Source: Paramecium octaurelia
Lineage: Eukaryota; Ciliophora; Oligohymenophorea; Peniculida; Parameciidae
Length of the DNA stretch: 64,000 nucleotides
Reading direction: 5' to 3'
Assembly (NCBI GenBank): GCA_905182995.1
Contig: CAJJDP010000148.1
Location: 208,727 to 272,726 of the forward strand
In this document: in pieces, positions 60,759-64,000 of the stretch
Numbering within the stretch: position 1 is the stretch's first letter
How the letters are laid out: each line of letters begins with the position of its first letter
Program-made: the position numbers and the translations under genes
Notes under the pieces: generated by a model
What the model was told of the DNA's origin: nothing
The model's database searches: none
What the model saw: the letters and a program-made list of their open reading frames with translations, nothing else

Positions 60759-60866
60759 GAACTTATATTTCCTTATATATTCATCAAAGCTAAAAAGTAA
60801 AACCAAAGAATTGTAAGCAGATTTAAAATCAAGTAGAGTAAATATAAAAGAAATTTTATATATTAT
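60759..60866. repeat. Near-identical flank of the second gap (left copy)
   Basis: About 107 bp starting gaacttatatttccttatat match 61858-61963, right after the gap, with only a few differences (agcag versus aggag; aagtag versus atag). Such flanks suggest a tandem duplication or a mis-sized gap. Confidence 0.7.
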
Positions 60867-60890
60867 TTGACATTTTGAACTTCTAACAGA

Positions 60891-61857
60891 NNNNNNNNNN
60901 NNNNNNNNNNNNNNNNNNNNNNNNNNNNNNNNNNNNNNNNNNNNNNNNNNNNNNNNNNNNNNNNNNNNNNNNNNNNNNNNNNNNNNNNNNNNNNNNNNNN
61001 NNNNNNNNNNNNNNNNNNNNNNNNNNNNNNNNNNNNNNNNNNNNNNNNNNNNNNNNNNNNNNNNNNNNNNNNNNNNNNNNNNNNNNNNNNNNNNNNNNNN
61101 NNNNNNNNNNNNNNNNNNNNNNNNNNNNNNNNNNNNNNNNNNNNNNNNNNNNNNNNNNNNNNNNNNNNNNNNNNNNNNNNNNNNNNNNNNNNNNNNNNNN
61201 NNNNNNNNNNNNNNNNNNNNNNNNNNNNNNNNNNNNNNNNNNNNNNNNNNNNNNNNNNNNNNNNNNNNNNNNNNNNNNNNNNNNNNNNNNNNNNNNNNNN
61301 NNNNNNNNNNNNNNNNNNNNNNNNNNNNNNNNNNNNNNNNNNNNNNNNNNNNNNNNNNNNNNNNNNNNNNNNNNNNNNNNNNNNNNNNNNNNNNNNNNNN
61401 NNNNNNNNNNNNNNNNNNNNNNNNNNNNNNNNNNNNNNNNNNNNNNNNNNNNNNNNNNNNNNNNNNNNNNNNNNNNNNNNNNNNNNNNNNNNNNNNNNNN
61501 NNNNNNNNNNNNNNNNNNNNNNNNNNNNNNNNNNNNNNNNNNNNNNNNNNNNNNNNNNNNNNNNNNNNNNNNNNNNNNNNNNNNNNNNNNNNNNNNNNNN
61601 NNNNNNNNNNNNNNNNNNNNNNNNNNNNNNNNNNNNNNNNNNNNNNNNNNNNNNNNNNNNNNNNNNNNNNNNNNNNNNNNNNNNNNNNNNNNNNNNNNNN
61701 NNNNNNNNNNNNNNNNNNNNNNNNNNNNNNNNNNNNNNNNNNNNNNNNNNNNNNNNNNNNNNNNNNNNNNNNNNNNNNNNNNNNNNNNNNNNNNNNNNNN
61801 NNNNNNNNNNNNNNNNNNNNNNNNNNNNNNNNNNNNNNNNNNNNNNNNNNNNNNNNN
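60891..61857. other. Assembly gap (967 N)
   Basis: Run of N; the apparent long frame through it is an artefact. Confidence 0.98.
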
Positions 61858-61963
61858 GAACTTATATTTCCTTATATATTCATCAAAGCTAAAAAGTAAA
61901 ACCAAAGAATTGTAAGGAGATTTAAAATCAATAGAGTAAATATAAAAGAAATTTTATATATTT
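61858..61963. repeat. Near-identical flank of the second gap (right copy)
   Basis: Partner of 60759-60866; see that entry. Confidence 0.7.
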
Positions 61964-64000
61964 AATAAAATATAGCATTAATAGAAAATGCTTTAAATAT
62001 TAAAAACAGTATTAATCAGAAAAATAATCATCATACCAATATATTAAATTAAATTTTCAAATACATACCAATTATAATTTTTGGTTAAGTTAATTGAATG
62101 TTTTTTAATAGATACCCTAATTATAATTAATTTCATTCAATGACGAGAATATATTAATGAATCGATATATTTAGGAAATTATAATTTTTAAATTATCTAT
62201 AAATACAATCTCTAAATTGTTCTTGGGAAAATTGATATAATACTTGAATCATTTACAGATTAGGATAAATCATCAGAAATTCAGGAATTAACAACATTTA
62301 AAAATTTACGAGTGTTTTATTCTAGTCTTCATGATAGTTAATATATTGAGAGATAATTTGAGTAATAATTTTTATTATTCAGAGCGAAGAAGTGATCAAC
62401 TATCGATGACAATTCTCTAACAAATTCAATGAATAAGTTATAACGGTAAAGTTTTAAATTATTATCGGTTTAAGTTATGAAAAGGGATAATTAGTGTATT
62501 TTAAATGATCTGCTATAATGATGAGGGTCAACTTTTTTTAAAATGCTTATCGCAATTAAAAATATATTATTATTTGTAAACTAATTAATTTTCTAGTTTT
62601 TTCAATAATTAATTGGATGGTATTACTTACTATGATTTCTTTAAATAAGAACTCCCATATATCATATAACTTTCAAGTATACAAAATTTATCTATTTGTG
62701 CCGCATAATTATATGATTTTTCTCCCCTACAATCTTAATACTATAGATTTAATCATTCGTTATTAAACCTAATAATAATTAAGAAGTCTTGCTCAATAAA
62801 TTAAGCTGCCTTCGACCACAACCAAGATTATACGAAACTCAATAATTTGTATTAATACAAATACTAAAATGCTTGTAATATTTTTTACCTCTTATCCTAA
62901 ACAACAAATTCACAAAACATTTTCTTCTTAATTTAAGAATATCTTTCATTTAATAGGGGTTAGCGATTCAATAATCTCAGGTTTGTGATATCACTTTTTA
63001 TGCGTAAATTTTCTTCCAAAGATGAGAACTTAATTACAGTTTGTTACTTGAGAAGAAATATTTTTAACTATAGCCAAGCAATGTGGAATATCTTTTGTAA
63101 TTTAGTTATTTTTAATATTCTGTTAACTTAAAAAGAAATAAAAAGTATTTCTCATATTTTCTCATTAATTAATTCATTGAAATTAGAAGAAAATCAGAAA
63201 TCACCAATTGTTCTATATAACATTAAAAATGTATATTATAAAAGTTTTCATTCATTCATTAAATTAATTCAAATAAAAACTCTATATCATCGACTTAACC
63301 AAACCAGAAATAAATTTAAAACATATAAGCTTTATTAGGATTTAATTACCACCAACTGTATGAAAATAAGCTTCAAGAGAGACAATAATTTTTTAATTTT
63401 AGGTTATAATGGACTTGCTAATTTATGTTTTATGGTCTTTCCACAATCTTTATTTGTCTTTATGTGTTTGCAATTTTCAAAAATCTTTTATATGGATGTG
63501 ACTTAAAGAAACTTATTTTTCTTAGGTTAGCAGTTCATTTACACTTTTAACTAGGTTTTATGTTTTCTTCAATAAGAATTATACAGTCTCAATAAATTAT
63601 GTATACTTTCAATTTCATATTTAATGGTGTATAAAAATCTTAATTAATTAAATATATCTTTTAACTTTCAGTAAAAGTTTCAAGGTTTAGAAAAATTATT
63701 AGAAAAATTAAATAGAATTCAAATTCTTTGACAATTTTTGAATAAATTCTGATTTCTATGATGGTAAAAACTAAAATTAGAATAACTAATAAAATAATAA
63801 TTTCTTATATAAGGTCGAAACTATTTTATATAGTTATCTTTAAAAATTATTTGAATATAATCAATTACAATGGAATGTCTTACTTTCAATTAAAATAATT
63901 TTGAAATCCTGTAAAGAAAATTTTCAGTGTATATACATTCTAACATAAATATTTTATAATGAAATTAACTTGAAAATTCACCAATAAAGACTTATTTTAC
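61964..64000. other. AT-rich end of the window, no gene recognised
   Basis: TGA is frequent on both strands and no protein-like stretch longer than about 40 codons was seen. No telomeric CCCCAA/CCCAAA repeats occur, so the window does not end in a telomere. Confidence 0.45.

Noticed and set aside
1-64000. Telomere repeats, viral or retro-elements, rRNA genes
   Set aside because: None of the characteristic repeats, reverse-transcriptase or capsid motifs, or conserved rRNA segments was seen on either strand.

Overview
The window reads as macronuclear-type DNA of a Paramecium-like ciliate. It is very AT-rich. Protein frames stay open only when TAA and TAG are read as glutamine and TGA is the sole stop, and introns are tiny (about 19-30 nt, GT...AG, mostly ending TAG). 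I used that code throughout and checked most gene models by total exon length (divisible by 3) and by protein-family motifs. No RNA gene, telomere repeat or intact transposon was recognised.

Positions 1-25.4 kb are gene-dense, with short intergenic gaps and both strands used. In order: the C-terminal part of importin beta; small proteins starting MG-C that look lipid-anchored; a 2-methylisocitrate-lyase-like enzyme; a small protein with a PP1-docking-like motif; a pseudokinase-MORN protein; a ubiquitin-like/Hint (BUBL-type) locus whose frame is interrupted; an intact ADP-ribosyltransferase fused to a receiver domain; a membrane protein resembling a degenerate histidine kinase; a decayed FAD amine-oxidase gene; a broken coiled-coil gene; a PAP2 lipid phosphatase; a small unknown gene; a DENN-domain Rab regulator; a coiled-coil protein; and a hybrid histidine kinase with PAS-like, HisKA, ATPase and receiver parts. 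Signalling is the common theme, with two receiver domains, one good and one degenerate histidine kinase, one pseudokinase and one ADP-ribosyltransferase.

From 25.4 kb to the end the window is gene-poor. It holds AT-rich DNA with many short coding-looking fragments that do not form whole genes. The clear exceptions are a small zinc-ribbon membrane protein near 52 kb and a large TPR gene at 55.5-58.9 kb, built from repeated exon-plus-intron units of about 130 bp. Five stretches of 1.36-1.54 kb are each present twice in direct order with a single N between the copies, almost certainly unmerged assembly joins. One pair differs by a 28-bp TA-bounded segment that looks like a short internal eliminated sequence. 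Two long N gaps (601 and 967 nt) are also present.

The most interesting locus is 8.8-11.7 kb: ubiquitin-like domains next to a Hint autoprocessing domain, followed by the ADP-ribosyltransferase-receiver protein.
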